Counted from the stretch's first letter, positions 36,674 through 50,100 are shown. The stretch: 64,000 bases of DNA from Helianthus annuus (GCF_002127325.2 NC_035448.2:116246354-116310353), one strand, 5' to 3'. Notes: generated by a model not told the origin, from the letters alone. Program-made: numbers and translations.

Positions 36674-38314
36674 TTGAAGATTTGGCGACACTACCCGTAT
36701 GGTACCAAGTGTACGATCTTCACCGATCACAGGAGTTTACAACACATCTTTAATCAGAAAGAACTTAACATGCATCAACGCCGATGGGTAGAACTTCTTA
36801 ACGATTACGACTGTGAGATCCGTTATCACCCACGCAAGGCAAATGTTGTTGCCGACGCGCTCAGCAGACGGAGTTATTTGCTCAGTATTCGCAATACCCA
36901 AGCTCAGCATGATCTCGAAGGCCTCATCCGTGAAGCTCAGCATGCTTGTTTCAACGAACCCACTTTAAAGAAGGAGAGGATTTATCACGATGGAGCTCAG
37001 CTTGTAAGCAAAGCAAATGGGATTTTCTACTATCTGGACCGAATTTGGATCCCTAAACGGACCGATTTGCGAAAGATTATAATGGACGAAGCCCACAAAT
37101 CCCGATACTCTATTCATCTCAGTGCCGATAAAATGTACCAGGATCTTCGTTACAAGTACTGGTGGCCGGGCATGAAACGGGATATTGCTCTCTATGTTGG
37201 AAGTTGCCTAACTTGTGCGAGAGTTAAGGCTGAACATCAACGACCTTCTGGCTTACTCGAACAACCTCCAATCCCTATATGGAAGTGGGAGAGTATAGCT
37301 ATGGATTTCATAGCCAAACTTCCGCCCACACCATCAGGTCACGACAGTATTTGGGTTATAGTTGATCGTCTGACCAAATCAGCCCACTTTTTGCCAATAC
37401 GGGAAGACTACAAGGTAGAACGACTAGCCCGAATCTACACCGACGAGATCATTTGTAATCATGGTACGCCTCGTGACATCATTTCAGAGCATGACGCTCG
37501 GTTTACTTCGCGATTGTGGGAAACGTTTCAAGCAGCTCTTGGTACGTCGCTTAACCTAAGTACTGCATTCCATCCCCAAACCGACGGACAAACTGAAAGA
37601 ACGATCCGTACTCTTGAAGACATGCTCCGTGCGTGTGTCATAGACTTCGGTGGTAGTTGGAACAAATACCTACCATTAGTCGAATTCTCGTACAACAACA
37701 GCTATCATGCCAGCATACAAATGGCACCATTCGAGGCTTTATATGGAAGAAGATGTCGATCGCCTATTTTGTGGCACGAGATCGGTCACTCGCAATTAAC
37801 CGGTCCCGAGTTACTACAAGAAGACAACTTGTCGAAAGCCAGGGATAGACAGAAAAGTTACGCCGACAGAAGACGCAAGCCCCTTGAATTTGACGTTGGC
37901 GACTACGTACTCCTAAAGGTATCACCTTGGAAGGGTGTGGTCAGATTCGGCAAGAAAGGGAAACTAGCGCCTCGATATGTTGGACCTTTTAAGATTCTGG
38001 AAAGGATCGGAAAAGTCGCCTATAGACTCGAACTACCGGAGGAACTTAGTAACATCCACCCGACTTTCCATGTGTCAAACCTCCGAAAATGCCTAGCTGG
38101 TCATGATATGATTGTACCTCTCGACGACCTTCAGGTCAACGAAACGCTACACTTCGTGGAAAAGCCTGTCGAAATCATGGATCGCCAAACCAAGCAACTC
38201 AGACGCTCGCGCATCCCAATCGTGAAAGTCCGATGGGAAGGCAAACGACGCGCAGAGTTTACTTGGGAACTCGAAAGCGACATTAAGGCTAAGTACCCGC
38301 AGTTGTTTAATTGA
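36674..38314 (+). pseudogene. pol: E RNase H end, integrase and chromodomain tail
   Basis: The frame runs from RNase H ([11 protein letters not shown]) through the integrase HHCC finger (HKSRYSIH ... CLTCARVK), the core, and a chromodomain-like tail ending KAKYPQLFN at 38314. The second catalytic acidic residue of integrase is altered: the block reads SEHDARF where D reads SDRDARF. Nine residues are missing in frame near 37820 compared with D. The final domain ([25 protein letters not shown]) is the type found at the C terminus of Tekay/Del elements and may guide insertion into heterochromatin. Confidence 0.83.
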
Positions 38315-38392
38315 AGATCTGAAGCGGGGAATCAGTAATATCATTCACGGTGTTGTGCAGCTTCGAGCCTAATTTTAGGACGAAATTCCCTA

Positions 38393-38405
38393 AACAAGGG
38401 GAGGC
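38393..38405 (+). other. Polypurine tract of E
   Basis: AACAAGGGGAGGC lies directly before TGTAACACCCCG of the 3' LTR. Confidence 0.75.
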
Positions 38406-40250
38406 TGTAACACCCCGTGTTTCCGAATGTCAAAGTCAAAGTCAAAGTCATGTTTGACTTCTTTGACTGTAATTAGTCTATTCTATGTTTTATTTGTATT
38501 ATGTGGAGTAAGTGTTGTTAATCAGAGAAATCGAAGTAATCGAATGTTTAATCGACGCGAAACGATTTACGACTGTGAATAGTAGGAAGTAACAATGCGA
38601 TAAAGTTAATCAATCAATAATCAAGCTAATCCAACCACCAATCGAACTCGAAACTCGAACTATGCGAATTTGGTGTCATATTACGTGTGTGTGTGTGCCT
38701 TATGTGTTACCTGTGCGTGTTTACTTTATGTCTTGTGTGGTAATCAATTGAATCAATCGAATCAAAACTCGAAACTCAATCGAATGCAATCGAAATCGAA
38801 TCATGATAGTTTGTGGAGAAGAGATTATGCGAGATACAAATGCTTGTATGTAGATATAGTGGTTGGGATTAAAAGTAATTTGAATAGGAAACTCTATCGT
38901 ACTCATATCGTCTTCAATCAAAATCAAAATATCAGAAATCGTCGCACCGAACGCTCAACAAAGGCTGTTGATCGATCAGGCTGTCAACTCGTGCTCTTCA
39001 CTATTTCTCAGATTTCTCTCAATCCCGGTAAAATTTCATCCTAAATCTTGTACTTTCTTGATCAATACACACTCGTACACCTTTCTATCTTTCGAATCTT
39101 GATTTCGAATCGTGAAATCATCAACATCTAAGCATTCTAGGATGATGTCATCATGGTGTTCTTCAAGAGCTTCATGTTTTGGCCTCAATCCACCAAGAAT
39201 CACTTGGATCTAGCCGATTTCCACATAAAAACACTAAGATCTACCACAGATCTGAACATTTACATGGCGTGAAGGATTGAAAGAAGGATTTCTGACCTTC
39301 TTTCAACTCTTTTACACTCAATGCCTTCAAACCGGTAGAAACGGATCTTGAGCCAACTCACCAATCATTCTAATGGTTGCGTGGTTCAAGATTCGGATTC
39401 TATCTACGAGATTCACCGATTCCGGGTTAAACTGCCGTTCCGAACCGTTCACCGGCCGGACTTGGGTGATTCCTGTCCGAGCAGGGGAAACAAGTAAGAA
39501 AGAAGGTGCCATGGTTCAGCTCGTTGTCAAAGAACCTCAATATAACGTCAAGCAATCGGAACAGCCAAGTGTTAGACGAACAGGCCGACCAGGTCAGAAT
39601 GGTGACCGATCGAACAGGCTGTTCGAACGAACAGCCCAACCGATCGGACATGTCAGCCGATCGACCAGGCCAGCCGATCGACTAGCATATGGCCTCACTC
39701 TTTAACAATTTCATGAAGTATAGTATTGAACGAAGTGATGTTCGATCGAACTACTGTTTGGTAACATTACTCTTCGAATCATGAGATACTATACTTCAAC
39801 ACCAAATCGATTTTCAACTCGTTCGACGTATTGGAGTACCACCCGATCGAACATGCTAACCGATCAGGTGACATCCTGCTGAGGACTTACTACTGAAGTG
39901 TCTAACCGATCGGTTAAGCCGGCCGATCAAACAGCCCGTTCGATCGATTGACCTGAAAGGTAAGAACACTTCAGTGTTCTCAAATACTACAACGAAAACT
40001 TCAAAAGGACAAGCCATCATACACAAACACATCCTACCCAAGGGAAGAAACAATCCACTTGAACAGTCCAACCGATCGAGCCTACCGGCCGATCAAACAG
40101 GCTGTCCGAACGGACTGTCTAACCGAACGAACAACCCGTTCGATCGAACCTACCGTTCGATCAACCAGGCTGTTCGACCCATCATCACTTGTTACCCTGT
40201 AACGCGTAAAATGTTACTCATCGTCATGTTATCGAACTATTTAGGCTAAC
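38406..40250 (+). repeat. E 3' LTR, first part
   Basis: It matches the 5' LTR but lacks about 160 bp corresponding to roughly 4038-4197, which removes the TATA box and most of the first GATCGAAC cluster (junction at about 38985-38990). The second GATCGAAC array (39600-40160) is kept. Its last five bases CTAAC (40246-40250) are the left target duplication of element B. Confidence 0.88.
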
Positions 40251-40700
40251 TGTAGGATCAGTGTGACCTCTAAAACGAGTCAATCAGAGCTAGTGCGTGC
40301 CAGATATGTCACGGAAATACATATCAGACATGATACAAAGCAAAACAATGGTAGAAGTGAGTAGATACATAAGAAATACACTTTAAACACTCTTTCAAAC
40401 TTGTATTTCACCAAATATACGGACAGCACTTCGACCTCCGATGACATGAACTGTTACAAGTGAAAGACTGACAAGGGGTTTATATAGGCTAACTGGTCCG
40501 CTTATGTGACATGCCACAAAAGCGGATCACCCTATTAAGTGGGTTCGCTTTTGTGGACATGTGACACAAAAGCGGACCTCTAACATGCAAACCTTAAAAT
40601 TACATATACAACCCTTGTATTATACAAAATCAACCTATCCAGACCCTATACATTAATCTAGTACGACTAAGACGCAGGCTTTAGACATTATGCACCAACA
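40251..40700 (-). repeat. B 3' LTR
   Basis: 450 bp, TGTTGGTGCAT...TCCTACA on the minus strand. A TATA-like CCTATATAAA lies at about 40480-40489. It contains four copies of the AGCGGACC-type word in both orientations near 40495-40575. Confidence 0.92.
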
Positions 40701-40713
40701 AACTCCCCCTTAG
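40701..40713 (-). other. Polypurine tract of B
   Basis: On the minus strand CTAAGGGGGAGTT abuts the 3' LTR. A second, similar tract (TTTTAGGGGGAGAT) lies just downstream of pol at about 47037-47050; Sireviruses are known for multiple PPTs. Confidence 0.78.
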
Positions 40714-40747
40714 ATGAAGCCGCAGTTTTTGTCTTGTCTGTAGGTCA

Positions 40748-43700
40748 TCAGATAGCTTTGTACGATTCTTCCCTCGATTTTGGTTTCTTACTTAGCTCAA
40801 CTCTGATTCTTTCATTTAACTTCTTCCTCGCTTTCTCTTCATCAACTTGCATTTTCATGTACATTCCTCTCTTTTCTTCAATCCTCTGATTTTCACGTTC
40901 ACGCTCACGCTTTGCTTTCCTCTTCATCTTTTCGTCTAACGACCACCATGAAGATTTCCACTTGCTCTCAGAGTTTATGCTTTTCTGAAAGCACAGTGAA
41001 ACTACACGTTGAAATTGTAACGCTTGCTCTTTGTCTGCTGGCTTATAACGGATCTTGTTAATGAACAAGCATTCTATGTCTTTCGTTGAGCAGTTAACCA
41101 ACCACATTGGATCATAGATGTGAATTTCTCTAATTTCACCACCAGCTTTGTAAGATATGATCGCTTCAGTTGTTATGCAGCTGTATACCCAATCCATAAA
41201 GCCTTTGTAGAATTCCTGCTCCATTTCAGGCATAGGAATTATTTTCATCGTTCTTGGAGGCTTTACATTCAGTATCGTCTCAATAACTCCGATCTCTGGA
41301 TCTACCCTTTGAACACGTCTAGGATGATGAGGCTTCCACTTTCGACTCTCTTTTAGTGACTCGTACTTAATGTAACCCCACATCGCCGCGTCATTCTTCC
41401 TCACAGGGTAATCCAGGCTCCTAACTTTCGACAATTCATCAACGTCCCACCATGGTAATGACATAATGTCATATAGACGTTTGAAATATTGGACTCCATA
41501 CTCTCTACGAATGGCATACGCATTCACCTGCGGCAGAAATCCCCAACTGATTATGTGACCGACAGAAACAGTTCTGTCATGTTGAAAGTACTTCAATGGC
41601 CTTCTGAACTTTCTCTCATGACTGTCTTTGAACCACTTTGATCGATCTTCTTTTTCAGCATTCGATCGACTTTCTTTCTCAACATCTTTCTTCAGATTCT
41701 CAAACACCTTTTCATTCACAGCTTCAGTAACTTTCTGTCTCAACTCTTCCCTGTTCTCTGCTGTGAAGATTTCCATTAGAGTTGGATACTTAGAAGTATC
41801 TTCAGTGACATCTTCACTATCCGAACACTCCTCTACTTCAACTCTATCATAAAGATCAGCCTCTTCAACATTCTTATACGAGTAATCTGGCTGTTTATTA
41901 ACATCAAACGATTCCAAATCTTCTTCAAAGTCAAATGGAATCTCAGGATTTACATCTTTTAGCATCTCCCTATACACATCTAAGCGCAGGAATAATTGTT
42001 CAGAATGCTCAACTATCTGCGACTTACTAGACTCCCCCTTTCCAGCAACTTCTCCTGATTCTTCATTAACTGTGTCATTCATCAAATCATCGACAACTTT
42101 TTCAGTAGAAGCTTCTGTAACCCTCACACCAGTACCACCTGCAGCATCATCATCATCGTTACCTTTTGAATCATGACTGCTAGCAGAGAATACTACTTCA
42201 TCATCATCTTCTTCATCATCCTCTTCATCAACTTCCTCATCTTCATCACCAATCAACTCATGCATTGGAGTTTCTTCTTCAAACAAACCAGAAACTGCAG
42301 ATATTGGTTCAGGATTCTCTGTAACCATCGAAAGTACTAGAGCCATTTCAGGCACAGATGAACTTCCTTCAACTCCTTTACCCTTATCTTTCATCTGCCT
42401 TTCAAGTTCAGCTTGACGTTCAGCACGAAGGTCTTCTACTTTCAACTCTTCAAACCTTTGATTGACTGATGTTCCAAGCATACTTTTGACCACTCTATTC
42501 AGCATATAGACTTCATGATCACTTAACGCTTTAGCTGCTGCAAGCTCTTTGTTCTTAAGCTTGAAATATTCGTACTGACCATCACGTCGATTCTTCTCTT
42601 CTTCAAGCTCAAACACGCGAACTTTTAGAATATCGATTTCAGTCTTATCAGCATCAACTTTCTTTGCCAATTCTTTATTTTCACTCTCTAACTTCTGCAC
42701 ACGAACTGCAAGAAGTTTTTCTCTATCAACTACCTTCTTGTTCTCAGCTGCCAACCTTTTGTTTTCTACAACAACTTCTTCAACTTTTCTTTCAACATTT
42801 CTAACTTGAGAAGTGTTTGCAAAGTCAAAATCTCCAACATCTAGCAGGTTATCTTGAGGTGTCAGAAGACCTCTACTAGAAGAGCCTGGTTGTATTTGTG
42901 AGAGTGGAGGTGTACCGAAAATATCTTGTGAAGTGACAAATGGTTGTTGTGGTGGTGGTGTTGATTGAGGAGTAGGTGATGGTTGTCTTGGAGGTGTGGG
43001 AAGTCTGGGTGGTGATGATTGTTGTGGAGGGGTAGGTTGTCTTGGTGATAAGTGGTGAATCGGTGATTGTGGTGGTATTGGTTCATGCGGAGGTGTAGGA
43101 GGCTTCTGCATAATCTTTTGAGGTCTCTTTGACACTCTAACCTTTGGCATTGCTCTCTTACGACCAGCAGCTTTCTTTCTACCTCGAGGAGTTGATTGCG
43201 ACTCAGAAACGTGCTTTGGTGAAGGAACATAAGGAGCATCATCCTTTTCTTGCCTCTTTCTCTTCCTGATCAACTTTTCCTATTCAATCTCCTCATTCAT
43301 TCTTCTTTCAAGTTCAACCTCATCTACAACTTCGTCTTCTGATGAACTTGAAGAACTAGTTGTATCTTTATCAACGTCATCGCCTTCAATATCATCTATC
43401 ACCTTCTCTTTCTCTTTCTGAATATCAGTAGTAACAGTCTGCACAACATTTTCAACAAAATTTGTACCTGTCTCAAGCATATCTGCATTAAACAATAAAT
43501 CTTCTCCAGCAGTCACCTCTTGTTCCTTTTCAACATCAACAATAGGAACATCATCTTCAGGTTCATCAACTAACATAGTTTGAGCCTTTTTATTTTGCTT
43601 CTTCTTTGGTTTAGACGATGATCCTTCACCTTGTTCTGCTATAGGAGTCGCCAATCTACGTCTCCTTCCAGATTCTTTCACGTACCATTCATTCCTTATG

Positions 43701-44587
43701 GTTTTGAATTTTTCCAGAATCTTCAGCTCATCAGCGTAGAATGCCTCTTTCATTTCTTCCTGATTCCTCCAGTTCTGATGATTCTCTGGATCAGGATCAA
43801 CATACTTCACATCTTTGATAAAGCCAAAATTTTCAACAACAAGATCTGGCTCTGGATGATTTGGAAGGTACTTCACCAACTGCTTCAAAGTGTTGTTCGA
43901 CATATAAGCTTGCACCAATAGATCATCCTTAATGTTCCTATCAATTTCCGGATACGCATGATCAATCAACATTTGCACAAACCTAGGATATTTCCACGTT
44001 CTAACATTTGTAGTAATATTTTCCGCCATGTAGTGAAACACTATATGAGAGAAGTTATACTTCTTGTTCAATACTAAAGCAGTCAACATGTTCATCTGAT
44101 AATCTCTCATTTGGTCGTAACTTCCCTTCGTGTGACTTAACGAAATCAGAATACAATGAATGAGAAATTTGAACGACTTCTGAAACTTCGACTTCAAATA
44201 GTTTCCGGTATTTAAAGCTCCTCTGTATCACAACCTCAGCATGCACCCTTTCACCATCCTCTCGGGAAATCGTGTAGGATAATTTGCTTCTTCGGGAAAG
44301 TTCACCACTTCACGTACTAGAGCTTCCGTCACCAAAATAGTTTCCAACTTCCCATGCACTTCAACCACAGAAGAAATTGTTTTGCTTTGCTCATCATATG
44401 TGGCATTTTTCCAGAAACGACCAATGTGCGATCTATAGATAGGTCGTTGATCCGTTAGCGCCTTTTTAATGGGAATCCGGTCCATGAAATCCAAGATGCT
44501 ACTGAAATTCGTCAGTTCGGGATTTTTCTCAACATCCAGATCACAACAGCTGTTGTGTACAGGGTCAAATAAAACATTCGTCGAAGA
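40748..44587 (-). pseudogene. B env-like ORF (about 1280 codons), two in-frame stops
   Basis: One reading frame runs from the proposed acceptor at 44588 to TAA or TGA at 40748, broken only by a TGA at 44228-44230 and a TAG at 43280-43282. The N-terminal part aligns with A (FWKN, RTWKYPRFVQM). The middle has acidic runs and a Pro-rich block (TPPHEPIPPQSPIHH, about 43060). Next comes a long predicted coiled coil of Glu/Lys/Leu heptads (about 42800-42380), then more acidic tracts (about 42230-42170). The C-terminal domain (about 41640-41000) is shared with A, and the tail is highly charged and basic. No signal peptide or clear membrane span is visible, so an envelope role is unsupported. Confidence 0.75.
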
Positions 44588-45494
44588 CTGCACAACAAAC
44601 ACAGCAACTATGAATCAGAACACTTAGAACAATTTCAAAATTTCAAACATTAAAATTTCAACATACACTTAAAAGTAGATCACAAAGGTTCACATAGGCG
44701 AACCATATGAAGAACATATAAGCGAACCAGATAAAGAACAAATAAGCGGACCAATATCAGTACACACAAGCGGATCTCACAAGGTACAAATAAGCGGACC
44801 AACTAAGCAATGTGCACTAAAAGCGAACCTCTTATGATCTTGAACTAAAAAACGAACCTAGTCTAGCATTAATAAGCGGATCATATGTGTGACCAAAAAA
44901 CGGACCTACAATGCATGTATGAGCGAACCACTATACAAAATGCACTAAAAGCGGACCTAATATGTTCACAAAGGCTAACCAACTACACAAGATGCACTAA
45001 AGGCGGACCACATAGTGAACATAAAAGCGAACCAAGTATAGTACCTAAGGGCGGACCTAAGTATGTGACTAATGAGCGGATCTATCAAGTCTATAAGAGC
45101 GAACCTACAGATGTATGTATGGTCGAACCTATGATGTATGTTCAAGCGAACCTATCATGAATCATGCAAAAACTACTTAAAACCTAAAATTGAGCTTGGA
45201 TTCAGAGTCTATATACAATTCCGAGACCAGGAGTGTCTTTTGATTTCATCGTTGGACACTCTAAACCCCTAGATCTAAGACTTGAAAACATTAAACATCG
45301 GCATACATCACAAATAAGTAAAATTGAAGACATTTAAGCTCAATACTATCATATACAACATCAGACGACATCAATCATAAGTTCAATTTGAACAATCTAA
45401 CAGTTAAGCACCCAAACAGATGGTTCGTTCAACAACAGATGCCCGACACACAGATTAAGCTCGAAATCAGAAAAAAAAATAAACGGATACATAC
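44588..45494 (-). other. B env-like gene, proposed intron with word array
   Basis: On the minus strand it runs from GTATGT to TGTTTGTTGTGCAG, 907 bp. About 19 copies by eye of AGCGGACC/AGCGAACC and variants lie at 44690-45150 (plus-strand reading). The donor is a perfect plant consensus and the acceptor has the same TTGTGCAG end as the intron of A. Confidence 0.6.
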
Positions 45495-45503
45495 CTTGCC
45501 CAT
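45495..45503 (-). other. B env-like gene, proposed first coding exon (9 nt)
   Basis: ATGGGCAAG is followed directly by GTATGT. Splicing to 44587 keeps the frame of the long ORF, phase 0. Upstream is a pyrimidine-rich leader and, about 165 bp away, a TATA box. The structure parallels element A, whose first exon is 16 nt and phase 1. Confidence 0.6.
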
Positions 45504-45664
45504 GATCGAAAACGTGATAATCTAACAGGAAATGATGAGATAAGGGCAAAACAATGATTAAACTTGGATTTGAAACAGGATCGCTCGAAGATCGCCTCAG
45601 AGAGTAAGTCGAAAAAGCGGACCGGATAAATGAGTGTAATGACATTATGAGCGGACCCCTGTGC

Positions 45665-45674
45665 TATATATATG
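45665..45674 (-). promoter_or_regulatory. Candidate internal promoter of B env-like gene
   Basis: On the minus strand CCATATATATAGC sits about 165 bp upstream of the proposed first env ATG, with AGCGGACC-type words on both sides (for example 45619, 45651 and 45710-45760 on the plus strand). This would allow an env-like mRNA independent of the LTR. Inferred only from sequence. Confidence 0.45.
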
Positions 45675-47133
45675 GGGACATGTCCGCCTATACGTCACTT
45701 TCCACAAGAGCGGACCATCATGTTACTTGACATAAAAGCGAACCATGAGTGACAAAAGAGCGAACCTGTTTTGACTTTTTCAAAAAAAAACTTCATTTTT
45801 ATTCAATTTTTTTATTTTTCCGATTAAGCACAGTGACACCCAGCTGACCAAGTCCAAGTCAATGACCTTGGTCAACTGTTTGACCCACCAAGTCCAAATT
45901 AATGGCCTTGGATGATCAGATTTATGAAGTATACAGATGTTTCTTTTAAAAAAAATAGTTCAACTGAATGAACTTTCGAACATTTCAAACATTCACACAT
46001 TTTAACTTTCAAACACAATACCAATCAAAGTTTGCAATCTCCAGCTTACCCAACCCTGATCAACCTCTGACATGTTCTGCACATAGGTTTTGATCTTTCA
46101 ATCCCCAATATCGGTTGTCGAAAATAAAATGAGAAATGAAAATCTTTTTGGATTTTGACTGGACAAACTGAAATTATGTACACACAATATTTTTGCGAGT
46201 GTGTTAGGGGATCATATCAGCTGCCGACAGAACACAAGTACCGTTAAGCTGATATTACATTTTAAGCATTAAACAGTTCGCGTAGATTGCCGATATATTG
46301 ATCCACTTAAATTCTCACAAAACTTTCAATCTGTTCTGGATACGTGATTAGTGTTTTAAGACTTAAACGTTTACATGTGTCCCACCTCAGTATATACTCC
46401 CGTATCCGGATCCCAGTATTCAGTCTTACAGGTGAATATACCACAGTTGATATCTGTTGGGGGTAGATGCGAAACCGTGAGAGCTCAGGTCAGAACTTCC
46501 GTTCAGCAGGGAGATGACGGTTCGACTTTAAGGTGTGTCCCCTTTAGAGGATCTTTTGTTTTCAACAGCAGCGACTATCAATTTTATTGTTTCATCAGCT
46601 TGCTGAGGGTGAAGCTTATGTTTCAAAGCTTTTTGCGGAAAGTATTATCCGGGGACTAGGTCAGTATTTCCATACAGCAGAAGTCCCGGGATAATACTCC
46701 AGATATCACCGAGCATAAAGACCTAGTATCTCAGAATACGGGACCTTTCAAACAGGATTTCAGGGGTTACCTATATATCCTGGAGATGTTCCCCATGTAA
46801 ACGCAAGTTGAATTTTATGTTTATATCCCAAACTGATCTACTAATTCTGTAAAAACCTACCGGCACATCTTTAGCGAGACTGCTTAATTGCATTCTTACA
46901 TTACAATTCTTTAGCGTACCGTGTCCGTCTAGCTGATGTACTATCATTTCCCCTATTCTACACAACTCTTTTTGACATTTTTTAATGTTTTTGGATTTTT
47001 ATGATTTTATCATGTTTTTGTATTTTTCTGCGAATATCTCCCCCTAAAACTAAAACATATTTTTGTGTTTTTGTTTTTATCGAAAAGCAGGAAATACAAC
47101 TGTACAAAATAAAAAATGACAACACGACACGGT
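45675..47133 (-). other. B pol-env spacer
   Basis: About 1.5 kb without coding sequence. It shares blocks with the equivalent region of G (62310-62960): the GTGTCCCACYTCAG start, the duplicated motif, a GTTCCCCA stretch and GCTGATGTACTATCATTTC. A PPT-like tract is next to the pol end (about 47037-47050). Confidence 0.6.
46487..46680 (-). repeat. Duplicated Sirevirus spacer motif, B copy
   Basis: Two copies on the plus-strand reading: AGGTCAGAACTTCCGTTCAG at 46487 and AGGTCAGTATTTCCATACAG at 46658, each ending CAG or CAGCAG. They correspond to the inverted pair in A (13957-14034) and the pair in G (62443-62465, 62617-62643). Confidence 0.66.
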
Positions 47134-50100
47134 TCATGTCAGATCGCTGCCCAATTCGGCTTCACATTCGATTACCCTCCCAGATTGCAGATTTTTCAGC
47201 CCATTTAACCTCAAAAGATAGTAAAATCTCTTTTTATCAAAAGGTTTTGTGTAAAAATCGGCTTTCTGATCATCGGTGCCCACGTGTTCAATCCGTATTA
47301 ATTTCTTTTCGTGACAATCACGTATAAAATGGTGACGGATTTCAATGTGTTTTGTTTTCGAATGGTGAACCGGATTTTTAGTAACATTTATGGCCGCTTC
47401 ATTGTCCACAAATATCGGTGTATCCAAGAATTGCAAACCGAAGTCGCGCATCTGCTGTTGGATCCAGAGGATCTGCGAGCAACAGCTAGAAGCTGAGACG
47501 TACTCAGCCTCACACGTGGAAAGCGCAACTGCAGTTTGTTTCTTGCACTGCCAGGTAACTAGCCGAGTTCCGAAGAACTGGCACCCAGCAGTGGTGGACT
47601 TAGCATTCTGCTTACAGCTACCAAAATCAGAATCAGCGAAACCGGATAAAGTAAAGTCACCCGAGCAAGGGTACCACAAGCCGATGCTTGGGCAGCCCTT
47701 CAAATACCGTAAAATACGTTTGACGATCGTCAGGTGCGACTGCTTCGGATTCGACTGATATCTGGCGCAGAGACATGTCGGATACATGATGTCGGGACGG
47801 GAAGCTGTGAGATACATTAACGAACCAATGATCGATTGGTATAACGTTTCATCCATCTTCACGCCTTGTTCGTCAGGACAAATACCATGATTCTGCGCGA
47901 GGGGGGTGGATGCAGGACTGCAATCTGTCATATCGAACTTGTCGAGCACGTCCTTTACATACTTTGACTGGTGAATGAAGATTCCGTCGGGCATTTGTTC
48001 TACCTGCAGCCCGAGGAAGAACTTCATCTCCCCCATCGAACTCATTTCGAACTTCTTCTTCATTACTCTCTCAAACTCTTTGCACAAATCGTCGTTGGTG
48101 GAACTGAAAATGATATCATCAACGTATATCTGCACGATCAGCAAATGGCCTGCTTCTTCTTTTGTGAACAGAGTGCTGTCTACTGTGCCTCTTGTAAACC
48201 CGTTCTCCAGCAAGTAGGTCGAAAGCGTCTCGTACCAGGCTCTCGGGGCCTGGTGTAGTCCGTAAAGCGCTTTATCCAGTAGAAACACTTTGTCTTTGTG
48301 TTGTGGGTCTGTAAACCCCGGTGGTTGCCCCACATACACTTCTTCTCGAATTTTGCCATACAGGAAAGCTGATTTGACGTCGAGTTGATACACTTTGAAA
48401 TCTTTCCAAGATGCAAAGGCTAGAAAAATGCGAATTGCTTTAAGCCTTGCAACCGGCGCGTAAACTTCATCGTAGTCTATTCCTTCCTGTTGGCTGAAGC
48501 CTTGGACCACAAGTCGTGCCTTGTTCCTCAACACGACTCCTCTGTCATCTCGTTTACACTTAAAGACCCATTTCGTCTTGATAAATCTCTGATTCTTCGG
48601 CAGATCAACAAGTCTCCAGACGCCCAGCTTTTCAAACTGTTGCAGTTCCTCCTGCATTGCATTAACCCAGCAGTCTTCGGTCAATGCCTCTTTGTAAGTT
48701 TTGGGCTCCATCTGCGAAATAAAACATTTAAGTGAAACTTCTTTCTTCATATCAGCAATAGATGAATAAAAACATGTAAAAGCTTGGTCTATTTGATGTC
48801 TCGTCTTGACACCACTTTGTAGATCGCCAATGATTTGTTCTGAAGGATGGTAAGACAACGTCCGTGGCATCACTGTATCTGGCACCACTACTTCCGATTC
48901 CAGATTCGAAATGTCAAGATCAACGATTTGATCGACAGCATCCTCTGATGTATCATTTGGCTCCTCGTCAAAGGTAGGAGCGGGTTCCTCCTCTGAGTCG
49001 TCAGAAACGTCAAATAACGGAGCTGGTTCCTCTGGCGGTTCATGAATAGTTCCTCTTGGTCCTGCTTCATCATCGTGAGTACCCACGGTGGGCGTAGGAA
49101 CATCTAGCGGTCTAGATACTGGCTCCTGTGACTGACTCTGCTGATACAGGTACATAAGAGCAAGTTCCTCATCACTCGGCTTGGACGGCAAATGAAACGA
49201 CTCCCAGAGTTTGTCGTAGTCGAACAGGAATCTTTGTCTGGGAAGTTGTTGCGATGGAGTGTGCTTCTGACAATCCACGTGTTGGACCTGAATCACCTTC
49301 CCCAGACATGGCACGAACAACCTTTTTAGCGGGCTGGCGTAACCTACAAAGAACCTTTCGTTAGCTTTTGCTCCGAATTTACCATTCTCATCTATAAAAG
49401 TGCAAGGTGAGCCAAAAGGTTCTAAAAACTCAAGATTTGGCTTGTAGCGATGCAGCAGCTCAAAACACGTCTTTTTGTATTTCTTGACTATTAAAACTCT
49501 GTTCAAAGTGTAACATGCTGCTGACACTGCTTCACTCCAGAAATAGATTGGAAGCTTGGAATCGTCCAACATTGTACGTGCTGTTTCGATCAGGGTCCTA
49601 TTCTTTCGTTCAGCTACGCCGTTCTGTTGTGGTGTGTATGGCGCACTGAATTCATGAAGAATTCCCTTCTCGTTGCAGTACTCGTACATCTTGTTATTAT
49701 TGAATTCCGTTCCATTATCGCTCCGAATCCTCCGGATTGGCACCTTGTACACCGTTTCCATCTTCTTAAAAAGTATCTTCAAAGACTCGAATGTTTCATC
49801 TTTTCTCTCCAAGCAAACAACCCACGAAAACCTCGTATAATCATCTGTCACCACCAAGCAATAAGAATCCCCGCTAATGCTTTTGACATTGACAGGCCCG
49901 AAGAGATCCATGTGCAATCTCTCAAGAGGTAACCTGATAGTGTTGAGCATCTTTGGCGGATGTGACTTTCGAACCTGTTTACCCTTTTTACAAGCAATGC
50001 AATCATCAGTCAAATGAAAGTTCTTAACATTTACACCCTCAACTAAATCATTGTGCACCAGAAAATTCATTTTTCGTACATGAATATGACCCATTTTCCG

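Noticed and set aside
42862..43242. His/Leu-rich minus-strand ORF of 126 codons
   Set aside because: Shadow of the Pro/Gln-rich segment of the B env-like frame.
40748..44587. Naming the env-like ORF a synaptobrevin/longin-like or envelope protein
   Set aside because: Such names appear on database relatives, but I see neither a longin/SNARE motif nor a signal peptide or membrane anchor; only position supports env-like.
46375..46659. 94-codon plus-strand ORF in the B spacer
   Set aside because: It overlaps the conserved noncoding block, is antisense to the element and is not conserved as a frame in G or A.
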